The notes under the pieces were generated by a model. It saw only the letters and a list, made by a program, of their open reading frames with translations, had not been told where the DNA came from and did not search any database. Below are positions 42,939 through 51,725 of a stretch of DNA of 64,000 bases, piece by piece. The position numbers were made by a program, and so were the translations under genes. Numbering within the stretch: the first letter of the stretch is position 1; every line of letters begins with the position of its first letter. Source of the DNA: Rossellomorea aquimaris (GTDB lineage: Bacteria; Bacillota; Bacilli; Bacillales; Bacillaceae_B); the NCBI RefSeq assembly GCF_020172085.1, contig NZ_JAIVAT010000003.1, positions 62,001-126,000 on the forward strand. The letters are read 5' to 3'.

Positions 42939-44600
42939 ATGAAGTACATCATCATCCTAGCTGCATTATTCGGTATCATTTTTCTCAGCGACATCCTGAA
43001 AAAAAGACGATTAAAGAGAATGGTCGCAAAAGAATGGAGCGAGAAGAAGAGCTTCTCATTAGATGAACCGGTGGATTCTGTTAATACATATTGGAAGAAT
43101 CACGGCGGGCAACAGCACGGAGTTGACGACATTACCTGGCGCGATTTATCACTGGATGAGGTATTCAAAAAGCTCAATTACACCCAAACTTCAGTTGGAT
43201 CGGAATACTTATATCATCAGTTACACAATATCCAGCTCACGGATCAAGACCGTGATGAACCCTTTTACCAACTGATGCAAGAGAATGAACCATTACGAAC
43301 GCGACTTTTATTTGATCTGAAATTATTGGGCAAACGGAATCACACCAATTCTTCATCTTTCTTTCATAAAGAATATCAAAATATCAAACATGTCTGGCTG
43401 TATTTTGTGTGCGGAATTTTACCGGTGGTCAGCATCGGCGTCATTTTTTTCTCGATGAAATATGGACTTCTTTCGCTGATCGTATCCCTATGTTTGAATA
43501 TCGTCATCTATTATAAAAATCGCCGCCATCTTGATATCAGCTTGTATGAGATTTCGTATTTGGCAGGTATCATCAGGACCGGTAAACGAATGAACAATAT
43601 AACCGATGATTCGTTCAGGCCATATAGGAAGAGCATAGGCAAATTGGTTGAGCCCATCCAGAAGATGCTCTTTCTCGAGAGAGTCGTCTCACTTGGGAAG
43701 GGGACAGGGGACTTAGAAGGATTATTTGAATACATCCGGATTATCTTCCTGCTCGACTTTATTTCCTATTTCTTTATCATCCGGATGCTTCAGAATCACA
43801 AGGAGGAATATGAGGCGCTATGGAAGGCAATCGGGAAAATAGATTCGTGCATAGCGGTTGCATTTTACAGGCGTGCGAACAGTGACTATTGCACACCTGA
43901 ATTTATACATACTGAGGAAGTACTCTTTGAAGACATGTATCATCCTTTGATAGAGGATCCAGTCAAAAATGCTTCCCAACTCACTAAATTGTCATTGATA
44001 ACAGGTTCGAATGCCTCCGGGAAATCCACTTTCATGAAAGCTGTTGCCATTAACGCAATCCTCGCACAGACGATCAACACTGTGCTTGCAAGCAGCTGGA
44101 GCATGAAGCCTGGATACGTACTGTCATCGATGGCGATTCAAGACAACGTAATTGACGGAGACAGTTATTTCAAAGCAGAAATTAAGTCGTTGAAGAGGAT
44201 CATGAATACAGTGGAGTCAGGTGTCCCTTGTTTGGCTTTTATCGATGAAATCCTTCGTGGGACCAATACCGTTGAGCGCATCGCAGCCTCCGCCTCTATC
44301 ATGGAGTGGCTCAGTAAACACCAAGGAATGACGATGATTGCTTCACACGATATTGAGCTAACGACGATGGTGGAAGGATTCGAAAACTATCATTTTCGTG
44401 AAACGGTTCAGGAAGATAGCGTCTATTTTGACTATAAAATCCATAGGGGTCCTTCTACAACGAAAAATGCGATCAAGTTGTTGGAACAGATGAAATACCC
44501 GACAGTTGTAACGGGACTTGCTTATCGGTTAGCTAGTGATTTTGAGGTGAGAGGAGAGTGGAAGGTTCCTTCAACCTATATTGCTCAAACAAGGATGTGA
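42939..44600 (+). CDS. Membrane-anchored MutS-like ATPase
   Basis: A 553-aa protein with hydrophobic segments at the N terminus (residues 2-17) and near residues 150-190 and 265-285, and a C-terminal MutS ATPase domain: Walker A ITGSNASGKSTFMKA, the DSYFKAEIKSLKRIM region, Walker B LAFIDEILRGTN and the IASHDIELT motif. It lacks the MutS mismatch-recognition domain (no F-x-E start). These transmembrane MutS-like proteins are seen in Firmicutes but have no established role; mismatch repair is not implied. AAGGAGGACC site; the next gene starts five bases after its stop. Confidence 0.78.
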   Translation: MKYIIILAALFGIIFLSDILKKRRLKRMVAKEWSEKKSFSLDEPVDSVNTYWKNHGGQQHGVDDITWRDLSLDEVFKKLNYTQTSVGSEYLYHQLHNIQLTDQDRDEPFYQLMQENEPLRTRLLFDLKLLGKRNHTNSSSFFHKEYQNIKHVWLYFVCGILPVVSIGVIFFSMKYGLLSLIVSLCLNIVIYYKNRRHLDISLYEISYLAGIIRTGKRMNNITDDSFRPYRKSIGKLVEPIQKMLFLERVVSLGKGTGDLEGLFEYIRIIFLLDFISYFFIIRMLQNHKEEYEALWKAIGKIDSCIAVAFYRRANSDYCTPEFIHTEEVLFEDMYHPLIEDPVKNASQLTKLSLITGSNASGKSTFMKAVAINAILAQTINTVLASSWSMKPGYVLSSMAIQDNVIDGDSYFKAEIKSLKRIMNTVESGVPCLAFIDEILRGTNTVERIAASASIMEWLSKHQGMTMIASHDIELTTMVEGFENYHFRETVQEDSVYFDYKIHRGPSTTKNAIKLLEQMKYPTVVTGLAYRLASDFEVRGEWKVPSTYIAQTRM

Positions 44601-44604
44601 ACGA

Positions 44605-44895
44605 ATGATTGTTGCTCAAGTGATATTGGCTTCATTAGGATTATTCATAATCATTTTAGGTTTATTGGTATGGAAAAAAAGATGCTATAAAATTGTTGCT
44701 GGATACGTAGAGGGCAGCACTAAGAATGAAGAGGCATTTGGGAAAGTGAATGGAATCTTTATTATGATCATGGGGATCACCACCATACTCTTTAGTTTCT
44801 TTATTGAGAGGCTAAATGTTTGGGTGTTCAATGTTTCGCTGATTGTCCTTGTTAGTGCACAAATTGCAGTAAATAGTAGAATGGCTAGAAGATGA
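44605..44895 (+). CDS. DUF3784-like membrane protein, 96 aa
   Basis: A 96-aa protein with three membrane helices (residues 5-25, 48-66, 70-90) and the intervening WKKRCYKIVAGY loop that resembles DUF3784. It starts five bases after the stop of the MutS-like gene, with AAGGATGTGA as RBS, so the two are probably cotranscribed. No function known. Confidence 0.65.
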   Translation: MIVAQVILASLGLFIIILGLLVWKKRCYKIVAGYVEGSTKNEEAFGKVNGIFIMIMGITTILFSFFIERLNVWVFNVSLIVLVSAQIAVNSRMARR

Positions 44896-44931
44896 TCATG
44901 GTTCTGGTAGAATAATGAGAAGTGGGGACTC

Positions 44932-44953
44932 ACGCTTTGCGCTACCGTCCCCA
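44932..44953. terminator. Hairpin between convergent genes
   Basis: TGGGGAC pairs with GTCCCCA around an A/C-rich loop between the DUF3784-like gene and the minus-strand gene at 44975. No strong T tract, so terminator function is moderate. Confidence 0.5.
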
Positions 44954-44974
44954 TTGACATATCCAATATTTATT

Positions 44975-45439
44975 CTAATACTCTCCCTTAATAACAAAAT
45001 AAGATCCCCGAATGGTGCCAGCCAGTTTAGACTTCTGCCTCGCAAATTTGAACTTTTCCTCGAGCTCCTTCGGTATCTCCATTCCTTCTGAGAGCTTAAA
45101 TCCAACCGCACGTTTCTTCGGATCATCAACGGTATACATGACGTTGACTGCAAGACCATCCTCATAAATGACGTAGGTGAATTGGATGTTTTCCACCTGA
45201 AAGTGCGTTGTTTCTAATGGCTTGGCCGCAAACTCAATCTCACGCTCTTCTTTTAAGATACGGTTTACATAATCGAGTGTTTCCTGGCTTTCGCTGGCCG
45301 GTACAACGGTAAACTCATACTTGTATTTGTTCATAAAATAGCGGGCTTCATGTGCACGTAACCCGGCCAGTGCTTCTGCTACAGGCGATGATTCTAAACC
45401 AATCGTAGACACATTTTTAAAATCTACCGTATAAGACAT
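44975..45439 (-). CDS. Hypothetical protein, 154 aa
   Basis: A soluble protein of alternating strands and helices (AEALAGLRAHEARYFMNKYK, then ESQETLDYVNRILKEEREIE), with no signal peptide. The ATG at 45439 is chosen because AAGGAG lies eight bases upstream; the ATG at 45445 is too close. It follows a GyrI-like gene by 22 bp and both face a WYL-type regulator, so it is probably one of that regulator's targets. Family not recognised. Confidence 0.7.
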   Translation of the reverse strand: MSYTVDFKNVSTIGLESSPVAEALAGLRAHEARYFMNKYKYEFTVVPASESQETLDYVNRILKEEREIEFAAKPLETTHFQVENIQFTYVIYEDGLAVNVMYTVDDPKKRAVGFKLSEGMEIPKELEEKFKFARQKSKLAGTIRGSYFVIKGEY

Positions 45440-45461
45440 GTTCATTTCTCCTTGTTCCATT

Positions 45462-45944
45462 TTATTTCATCACGACAGGAATCCACATTTCTCCATACAC
45501 CATTCCGTTTCGCTGCCCCATCTCAACCACTGTATTAGGCCCTCCAACATAGGCAAAGTCCTTTGCTTCTGGCAACACACGACCAAAGGCAATGCCGGAA
45601 ACCGTGTGATCCAGTTCTTCTGCCGTATTTCCTTCTCCTTTTACAATCAAATAGGGTCCTTTGGGAAATTGAATGGCTTTGGCTTCTTCTGGTGCAGCTG
45701 ATGCTTCTGCCATAACTCCACCATGATGCATCATCTTCCCATTTATGGCTTCATTCACCGCAAAAATGTAGTCATTTGAAGCGATGGATTTTAATGAGTC
45801 CAGTGTTCCGTTTTGACTAATTTCGTTCCAAAAATCTGTTTTTTCCTTGTTTAAGCCTGCCATGTCCGTGTAATGGCTCTTCAATTCAGTTCCCACACCC
45901 ACAACGGTAAAGGAGTCTTTTTCTTCTAACATATAATTTGTCAT
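45462..45944 (-). CDS. GyrI-like small-molecule-binding protein
   Basis: A 160-aa protein matching the GyrI-like/AraC effector-binding fold: DSFTVVGVGTELKS near the start, a central FWNEIS and later GPYLIVKGEGNTAEEL with EMWIPVVMK at the end, where the W-I-P motif is typical. Members bind cationic lipophilic compounds; some are stand-alone. AAGGAAGG precedes the ATG at 45944. It is the first gene of a minus-strand pair divergent from the YafY-type regulator. Confidence 0.75.
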   Translation of the reverse strand: MTNYMLEEKDSFTVVGVGTELKSHYTDMAGLNKEKTDFWNEISQNGTLDSLKSIASNDYIFAVNEAINGKMMHHGGVMAEASAAPEEAKAIQFPKGPYLIVKGEGNTAEELDHTVSGIAFGRVLPEAKDFAYVGGPNTVVEMGQRNGMVYGEMWIPVVMK

Positions 45945-46045
45945 GTTCAAAACCTTCCTTTTCATTCATTTGTTGTCTTCAACACTTGATATGTATATAC
46001 TAACGTTAAATTGTGTCAAAAAGTGATACTGTTTAGGAGGTCCCC

Positions 46046-47008
46046 ATGAAAAAAGTTGAACGGATTAACGTGATCATGCGTTATATCAATAATCGTGCCC
46101 ACTTTACGATTTCTGAAATCATGCGTGAGTTTGACATTTCACGGTCGACGGCGATGAGGGATATCAGGGAAATTGAGTCCATGGGGATGCCGCTTGTCTC
46201 TGAAGTAGGAAGAGATGGTGGCTATTTTGTCATGCACAACTCTGTCCTACCCGAGGTCCGTTTTACGGATAATGAGGTCAAAGCCCTTTTTATCGCGTTT
46301 ATGGCGACAAGAAATCTTCAGCTTCCCTATTTAAAAAGCCGCCAGTCCTTGACAGAAAAACTCCTCAGTCTCATTTCAGAACATCAACAAGATACCCTCG
46401 TTCTGTTAAATCAGATCTTGCTTTTTGAAGGGACCAATCCTCATAACCCTGACATTCTTGATCTTTCAGACCTTCCCCATCCCATGTTGGATAAGCTGAT
46501 TCAAACCTTGCTATTGGATCGATATCTATCGGTGACCATCGAAGAAGAAAAGGGGAAACAAACATATCCCATTTATCTCTTGCAGCTTTATCGGGAAAAA
46601 AGTCATTGGCATATTGAAGGGTTTCATTTGGATAATGAAAGGAAACAGATCTTGTCAGTCGATCAGCTCACCGATGTAGAGCCCTACCCGAATAAAAAAA
46701 GGACTAGTGAACAAGAGATCCTGGACAAACTGAAAAAACAGGAAGAAGTCATTAATGTAGTCATTGAACTTGGACCGGGTTCGATTGCGCAGTTCAAAAA
46801 ATACCACCCTAAAAAAGTGTCCCTTTCTTATACCGATCCATACCATAGTACAGCTGTTTTAAAGACGTTTATCAATGTGATTGCACCTGACGAAGTAAAG
46901 GAAATGGTCAATTGGATCCTGTTCCTGGGTGAAGATATCAGGATAAGGGAAGTGCCGGAAGAAGTTGTGGGTGTTTTAAAAGGGAGAATAGACTTATTCT
47001 GCCCTTAA
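46046..47008 (+). CDS. YafY-type transcriptional regulator with WYL domain
   Basis: A 320-aa regulator: an N-terminal winged helix (MKKVERINVIMRYINNRAHF, ISRSTAMRDIREIESMGMP) and a C-terminal ligand-sensing WYL-type region (YPIYLLQLYREKSHWHIEGF). It lies divergently from the GyrI-like gene with a 101-bp spacer holding promoter-like TTGATA and TATACT sequence, and probably controls it. TAGGAGGT upstream of the ATG. Confidence 0.85.
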   Translation: MKKVERINVIMRYINNRAHFTISEIMREFDISRSTAMRDIREIESMGMPLVSEVGRDGGYFVMHNSVLPEVRFTDNEVKALFIAFMATRNLQLPYLKSRQSLTEKLLSLISEHQQDTLVLLNQILLFEGTNPHNPDILDLSDLPHPMLDKLIQTLLLDRYLSVTIEEEKGKQTYPIYLLQLYREKSHWHIEGFHLDNERKQILSVDQLTDVEPYPNKKRTSEQEILDKLKKQEEVINVVIELGPGSIAQFKKYHPKKVSLSYTDPYHSTAVLKTFINVIAPDEVKEMVNWILFLGEDIRIREVPEEVVGVLKGRIDLFCP

Positions 47009-47138
47009 GGAATATTATGAAGGTAAATCATCCATCCCTTTCATGCAAACCGAATACGGTTCTTAGGCTCCTTATTGGGTAATTTCTGGGGGACGGTCGA
47101 AAGGGAAAGATAGATATGGAACTGTACCTAGTTTGTCA

Positions 47139-47834
47139 TTAATCCTTGTTTAGCTCGAGGATTAATGCTTTGTCTTCCTCCCCAATTTGCTCCATTTTTG
47201 ATGTGTTTTTACCCAGTGTCTTCATTGAAATGGATTTCTTGTCATCTAACGTAATTTCGTATTGACCATTTAAGTCAGTGTAGAGCACTTGAAGAGATGT
47301 AATGTTGTAATTTTCCCCGAGTCTGTCTATTATATCTTTTGTCAGTTTTGCCGGCATTTTAGAACTGTCCTCTGGATCAATCTTTTCGCGGTTGATCATC
47401 CCTAAAAGATACATTTTTTGATACAGCGTGATTTCCTTGGAATATTTCCCATTAGCTAATACCGAGCTAAACAGGGATGCGTCGGGCAACTCAATAGAGT
47501 CTCCAAATGAATGTTTAAACTTATTGTAATCACCTTGGAATTCATTATCCATCTCATTTACCAGCTTCTCGTCAATAATGAGATTATGCGAAAGATCATA
47601 GGAGAATCGACTTCCCAATTCAGGGAGGAACACATCATAGGTGGAATTTACTATGGTAAATTGTGGTTTGGGGATACCTTCATTAAAGCGATATACTTGC
47701 TCCACATATTCAGTGATTTTTGCTTTTGCGATATAACTACCGAAAGGGATACCCTTAAATATAGAGTAGATTGATAGAAGAAGAATTGAAAAAATAAGTA
47801 TCATGCTCATTTTGAACAATCGTTTTTTATCCAT
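47139..47834 (-). CDS. YfjL-like membrane-anchored protein
   Basis: A 231-aa protein with an N-terminal membrane helix (residues 9-27, MSMILIFSILLLSIYSIF) and a long outer domain (NSTYDVFLPELGSRFSYDLS, then LTKDIIDRLGENYNITSLQV) similar to my memory of B. subtilis YfjL. Function unknown. The ATG at 47834 follows GGGGTGA; a GTG at 47843 overlaps that site. It lies 14 bp downstream of a small membrane gene in the same direction. Confidence 0.68.
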   Translation of the reverse strand: MDKKRLFKMSMILIFSILLLSIYSIFKGIPFGSYIAKAKITEYVEQVYRFNEGIPKPQFTIVNSTYDVFLPELGSRFSYDLSHNLIIDEKLVNEMDNEFQGDYNKFKHSFGDSIELPDASLFSSVLANGKYSKEITLYQKMYLLGMINREKIDPEDSSKMPAKLTKDIIDRLGENYNITSLQVLYTDLNGQYEITLDDKKSISMKTLGKNTSKMEQIGEEDKALILELNKD

Positions 47835-47848
47835 TGAAATCACCCCAC

Positions 47849-48124
47849 TTACACGGAACTCTGTTTATGAAAAGGTATATACTGAAGGATACCGACAAAC
47901 ACCAACATCATCATGGCGAATGATAACCCTATAATAGCCAATAATTTCTTCTCATTCTTTTTCTTAAGGGCTAATACACTGAATAGCAGCGTTAATATGA
48001 TACCGGTGTATTGTATTCCCATAAAATAGTTGGGGAAGATATTTGTTAGTAAAGGGTGAAAAATCAATAATGTTCCGAATCCAATAGATACATAGCTTAA
48101 CCAAGAAAATCTTTTCCTTGTCAC
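47849..48124 (-). CDS. Three-helix membrane protein, about 91 aa
   Basis: A small protein with three hydrophobic helices (SYVSIGFGTLLIFHPLL, MGIQYTGIILTLLFSVLAL and AIIGLSFAMMMLVFVGIL). The ATG at 48130 stands only one base after GGGGGT, so the in-frame GTG at 48124 is chosen; the ATG remains possible. It is cotranscribed with the YfjL-like gene. A long palindrome (48153-48200) lies just upstream. Confidence 0.65.
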   Translation of the reverse strand: MTRKRFSWLSYVSIGFGTLLIFHPLLTNIFPNYFMGIQYTGIILTLLFSVLALKKKNEKKLLAIIGLSFAMMMLVFVGILQYIPFHKQSSV

Positions 48125-48152
48125 AGTCATACCCCCTGTATTGTATTTGATT

Positions 48153-48200
48153 GTAAATAAACCTTTATAGTGTAATTATACACTTTAGGGATTTATTTAC
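48153..48200. promoter_or_regulatory. 48-bp palindrome with AGTGTA-N4-TACACT core
   Basis: The core AGTGTA (48169-48174) / TACACT (48179-48184) is flanked by CCTTTAT / TTAGGG and by an outer GTAAATAA / TTATTTAC pair. The same core and inner flanks occur at 53196-53222 before another small membrane gene. It is probably a shared operator, overlapping the promoter or leader of the minus-strand operon. Confidence 0.6.
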
Positions 48201-48387
48201 AACTGATTTTGGAAAATGCGAGCTAGGGACGGTTCTCACTCTACTTTCCGGCTAATCTCGGGGAGGAGTTCAAAAGGACAAGGAAGAGACAGTTCAGTCC
48301 CACCTTGTTCTTCATTCTTGACCTTTAGTTTTGTGATGGTGAAAGAGGCTTTGAGTATAGGTATGAGAAAGTATAGAGCACCTAATT

Positions 48388-48546
48388 CTAATCTATATTG
48401 ACTGTATACCCATCGTCCGTGAATCCGTCCTTAATATCCTCAAGGATGGTTTCTCCATTAAGGATAAAGAAGGTTAATGCCAGAATAGACAACAAAATGA
48501 TAAAACCGAAGATGATGGACGGTATCATGCCTTTTTTCTTTTCCAT
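48388..48546 (-). CDS. Small single-helix membrane protein, 52 aa
   Basis: Found by reading the minus strand. The ATG at 48546 follows AAGGGGAG. The product has a lysine-rich start (MEKKKGM), one membrane helix (residues 8-29, PSIIFGFIILLSILALTFF) and a short acidic outer tail ending TDDGYTVNID. Family not recognised; it resembles many small Bacillus membrane peptides. Confidence 0.6.
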   Translation of the reverse strand: MEKKKGMIPSIIFGFIILLSILALTFFILNGETILEDIKDGFTDDGYTVNID

Positions 48547-48671
48547 TTTCAACTCCCCTTCTTTTCTGTTTATTCATTAGACGGAAATCCATTACGTGAA
48601 GTTTCACATTCCTATTCTCTTTGTGTCCCCACTCTATCCTTGAGAGGAATATCATTGTCGAATTTCGTAGA

Positions 48672-48781
48672 ATGGCAGATATATCGAAAATATGGCAGAT
48701 AAAACAGAATAACGGCAGATAAAAGAAAAATATGGCACGTAAATCGTCAAAATGGCAGATAAACCATAAATTTGGCAGATA
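48672..48781. repeat. 20-nt-period array C (ATGGCAGATA core)
   Basis: Six units of ATGGCAGATA or near variants (one ACGGCAGATA, one ATGGCACGTA, one TTGGCAGATA) begin at 48672, 48692, 48712, 48732, 48752 and 48772, every step exactly 20 nt. Spacers of about ten bases differ and are A-rich. The array is followed on the plus strand by a terminator at 48811-48847 that has no gene upstream of it in that direction. Confidence 0.88.
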
Positions 48782-48810
48782 ACCACTGCCCTTGAACTGA
48801 ACGTTAACAA

Positions 48811-48847
48811 AACAACGAGCGTAATCTCGAAACTCGTTGTTTTTTTC
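48811..48847 (+). terminator. Orphan terminator downstream of array C
   Basis: AACAACGAG pairs with CTCGTTGTT around a 13-base loop, followed by seven T residues. No plus-strand gene precedes it, so it may end a transcript that starts in or before array C. Nothing further was seen up to the putB ribosome binding site. Confidence 0.75.
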
Positions 48848-49030
48848 CATTCATTCCCCGTCCAACACATCCCTTTTGTGCTTCCACCATAACTCAACCC
48901 ACATATATTTGTGTCCCGAGCACGTTGTTTCCCAGCTACTTTTCCAGCTATAATTTTCTTAAGATTTACATTTCTTCGTTTAACCACTCCAGTCTTGAGG
49001 TAACAGTCACTATAAGGAGGTGTTGTAATC

Positions 49031-49948
49031 ATGGAAGCAATCAGTAAGCGTTTTTTCTTGTTTCTTTCTCACAATAAGGCGCTGGATAAGATGGCCAAAC
49101 GATGGGGATCAAGATTTGGGGCTAATAAGCTTGTAGGGGGAGAAACCTTTGCGCAGGCGATTCCATTGATTACGCAATTGAACGAAGAGGGATTCCAGGT
49201 TACAGTCGATCATCTTGGAGAGTTCGTCGATTCCACAGAGGTGGTGCGGGAGAATGTCCAACGATGTATCGAGAGTATCAGTGCCATTGCCTATCATGGG
49301 CTGGAGACTGAGATCTCTGTGAAGCTGACTTCCCTGGGATTGGATATCAGTCAAGATCTTGTCATGGAAAGTATGGAGTTGATTCTGGAGAAGGCGAAAG
49401 AAAGCGGAATCACGGTCACTCTCGATATGGAGGATTCCTCGAGGTGCCATGCCATCCTTGACGTTTACAAGAAGCTCTGTCTAAAGTACGACAATGTGGG
49501 GACGGTAATCCAATCTTATCTCTATGTTTCAGAGAAGGATGTGGATGATCTCAATGAGTGTTCCCCTTATTTGAGGCTTGTGAAGGGTGCATATAATGAA
49601 TCGGGTAAAGTGGCGTTCCAGGAGAAGAAGAAGGTGGATGACAATCTAAAACATCTCATCAAGAAACAGCTCTTGAACGGCCATTATACAGCGATCGCAA
49701 GCCATGATGAAGCGATCATCGATTTCACCATCGGATTAGTGAAAGAACACAATATTCCGAATGACCGCTTCGAGTTCCAAATGCTTTACGGAATGCGGAA
49801 CCAACTGCAATCCGAATTGTTAGAAAAAGGATATACCGTCCGCATTTACTTGCCATATGGCGAGGACTGGTTCGGGTATTTCATGCGAAGGCTGGCAGAA
49901 CGGCCGGCAAACATCGCATTCGCATTAAAAGGTATCTTTAGCAAGTAA
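49031..49948 (+). CDS. putB: Proline dehydrogenase
   Basis: A 305-aa FAD-dependent proline dehydrogenase, the short form of Gram-positive bacteria. It oxidises proline to pyrroline-5-carboxylate. The barrel strands SVKLTSLGLDI, TVTLDMEDSSR, RLVKGAYNES, IASHDEAII and FQMLYGMRN-QLQ, plus the closing VRIYLPYGEDWFGYFMRRLAERP, are all characteristic. AAGGAGGTG lies before the ATG. Together with the next gene it degrades proline to glutamate. Confidence 0.93.
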   Translation: MEAISKRFFLFLSHNKALDKMAKRWGSRFGANKLVGGETFAQAIPLITQLNEEGFQVTVDHLGEFVDSTEVVRENVQRCIESISAIAYHGLETEISVKLTSLGLDISQDLVMESMELILEKAKESGITVTLDMEDSSRCHAILDVYKKLCLKYDNVGTVIQSYLYVSEKDVDDLNECSPYLRLVKGAYNESGKVAFQEKKKVDDNLKHLIKKQLLNGHYTAIASHDEAIIDFTIGLVKEHNIPNDRFEFQMLYGMRNQLQSELLEKGYTVRIYLPYGEDWFGYFMRRLAERPANIAFALKGIFSK

Positions 49949-49987
49949 CATCCAGACAGAATGAAATCAGAAAGGAACGTGAATAGA

Positions 49988-51619
49988 ATGAGTAACGGAG
50001 TTTACAACATCCCAAAACCTACAAATGAGCCTGGTAATACATATGCCCCAGGTACGAAAGAAAGAGAAACGTTAAAAGCTGAATTAGAACGTCAAGCTGG
50101 TATCGAGGTTGAGATCCCGGTCATCATCAATGGCGAGAAGATCAAGACAGATACAGTGAAGCAAGTGGTAATGCCACATGATCATAAACATGTATTGGCT
50201 AACTTCTCACAAGCTGGAGAAAAAGAGCTTCGCGATGCAGTAGAAGCGGCAATGGCTGCGAAAGAATCATGGTCTAATATGCCTTGGCAGCACAGAGCAT
50301 CCATCTTCTTGAAAGCAGCTGATTTGATCTCTGGTCCATACCGTGACGTCATCAATGCTGCTACGATGTTAGGTCAATCCAAAACAGCCTACCAAACAGA
50401 AATCGATGCGGCACAAGAATTAGCTGATTTCTTACGCTTTGGCGTTGATTATGCGAACCAAATCTATCAAATGCAACCGGACAGCATGAAAAATATCTGG
50501 AATCGTTTAGAATACCGCGCATTAGACGGTTTCGTACTAGCGATCTCTCCATTTAACTTTACAGCTATCGGTGGTAACCTGCCATCAGCTCCTGCGATCA
50601 TGGGGAACGTAGTGGTATGGAAACCGGCAACAACGGCTATCCTATCAAACTACTACTTCATGCGTATCTTGGAAGAAGCTGGCCTGCCTAAAGGCGTTAT
50701 CAACTTCGTTCCATCCCGTGGTTCACAAGTATCAGAAGTTGTCTTAACAGACCCACGCATGTCCGGATTCCACTTCACTGGATCCACAAGCGTGTTCCAA
50801 ACGATTTGGAAAACAGTAGGGGAAAATATCACAAACTACAAATCATATCCTCGACTAGTTGGGGAAACAGGCGGTAAAGACTTTGTCTTCGCTCACGAAA
50901 CAGCACAAGCAGACAAAGTAGTCGCTGCACTTGTTCGTGGTGCATTCGAATACCAAGGTCAAAAATGTTCAGCAGCTTCTCGTGCTTACATCCCAGCAAG
51001 CATGTGGGAAGAAGTGAAAAACGGTGTCGTGGAAGAAACGGCGAAGCTTAAAGTAGGGGATGTCAGAGACTTCAGGAACTTCATGGGTGCGGTTATCGAT
51101 AAACCTGCCTTTGATTCCATCACAAGCTACATCGATTATGCGGCTGATTCTGAAGAAGCTGAAATCATTGCCGGCGGTACGTATGATGATTCTGTAGGAT
51201 ACTTCGTTCAACCGACTGTCATCGTCACAACGAATCCAAACTTCAAAACGATGACCGAAGAAATTTTCGGACCGGTATTAACGATTTATGTATATGAAAA
51301 TGAGCAATTAGAAGAAACACTGACTTCAGTGGATACAGCTTCTATGTATGCATTAACGGGTGCGATCTTTGCACAAGATCGTGAAGCGATCATGCACTTA
51401 GAACGCCGCCTATCCGGTGCAGCTGGTAACTTCTACATCAACGATAAACCAACAGGTGCCGTGATCAACCAACAACCATTCGGCGGTTCACGCGGTTCAG
51501 GTACAAACGATAAAGCAGGCTCAATCTTCAACATGATTCGCTGGACCAGTCCTCGTATCATCAAAGAAAACTTTGCTCCAACAACAGATATTACCTATCC
51601 GTTTATGGATGAAGAATAA
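49988..51619 (+). CDS. putC: 1-pyrroline-5-carboxylate dehydrogenase
   Basis: A 543-aa NAD-dependent aldehyde dehydrogenase that oxidises glutamate semialdehyde to glutamate. The general base Glu293 lies in VGETGGKDF and the nucleophile Cys327 in GQKCSAASRAY. The P5CDH-type motifs IGGNLPSAPAIMGN, TSVFQTIWK and PTGAVINQQPFGGSRGSG are present. The ATG at 49988 is preferred (AAAGGAACG upstream). Also called RocA-like; its place after putB supports putC. A terminator follows. Confidence 0.93.
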   Translation: MSNGVYNIPKPTNEPGNTYAPGTKERETLKAELERQAGIEVEIPVIINGEKIKTDTVKQVVMPHDHKHVLANFSQAGEKELRDAVEAAMAAKESWSNMPWQHRASIFLKAADLISGPYRDVINAATMLGQSKTAYQTEIDAAQELADFLRFGVDYANQIYQMQPDSMKNIWNRLEYRALDGFVLAISPFNFTAIGGNLPSAPAIMGNVVVWKPATTAILSNYYFMRILEEAGLPKGVINFVPSRGSQVSEVVLTDPRMSGFHFTGSTSVFQTIWKTVGENITNYKSYPRLVGETGGKDFVFAHETAQADKVVAALVRGAFEYQGQKCSAASRAYIPASMWEEVKNGVVEETAKLKVGDVRDFRNFMGAVIDKPAFDSITSYIDYAADSEEAEIIAGGTYDDSVGYFVQPTVIVTTNPNFKTMTEEIFGPVLTIYVYENEQLEETLTSVDTASMYALTGAIFAQDREAIMHLERRLSGAAGNFYINDKPTGAVINQQPFGGSRGSGTNDKAGSIFNMIRWTSPRIIKENFAPTTDITYPFMDEE

Positions 51620-51628
51620 ATCGAACAC

Positions 51629-51666
51629 GAAAAGCTCTCCCGACACGGGGGAGCTTTTCATTTTTT
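51629..51666 (+). terminator. Terminator after putC
   Basis: GAAAAGCTCTCCC pairs with GGGGAGCTTTTC around a short loop, followed by six T residues. Confidence 0.87.
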
Positions 51667-51725
51667 ATTGGGGGATTTAACGCTATAATAGGAATCACAA
51701 ACATTCGTGGAAAGGTAAGATTCCT

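Noticed and set aside
11992..48781. The three arrays as CRISPR
   Set aside because: Repeats of 7-10 nt with spacers of about 10-14 nt are far too short, and no cas genes are present.
48458..48850. Minus-strand frame of 130 codons across array C
   Set aside because: It overlaps the better supported 52-aa gene, has no RBS and owes its length to the stop-poor reverse strand of the array.
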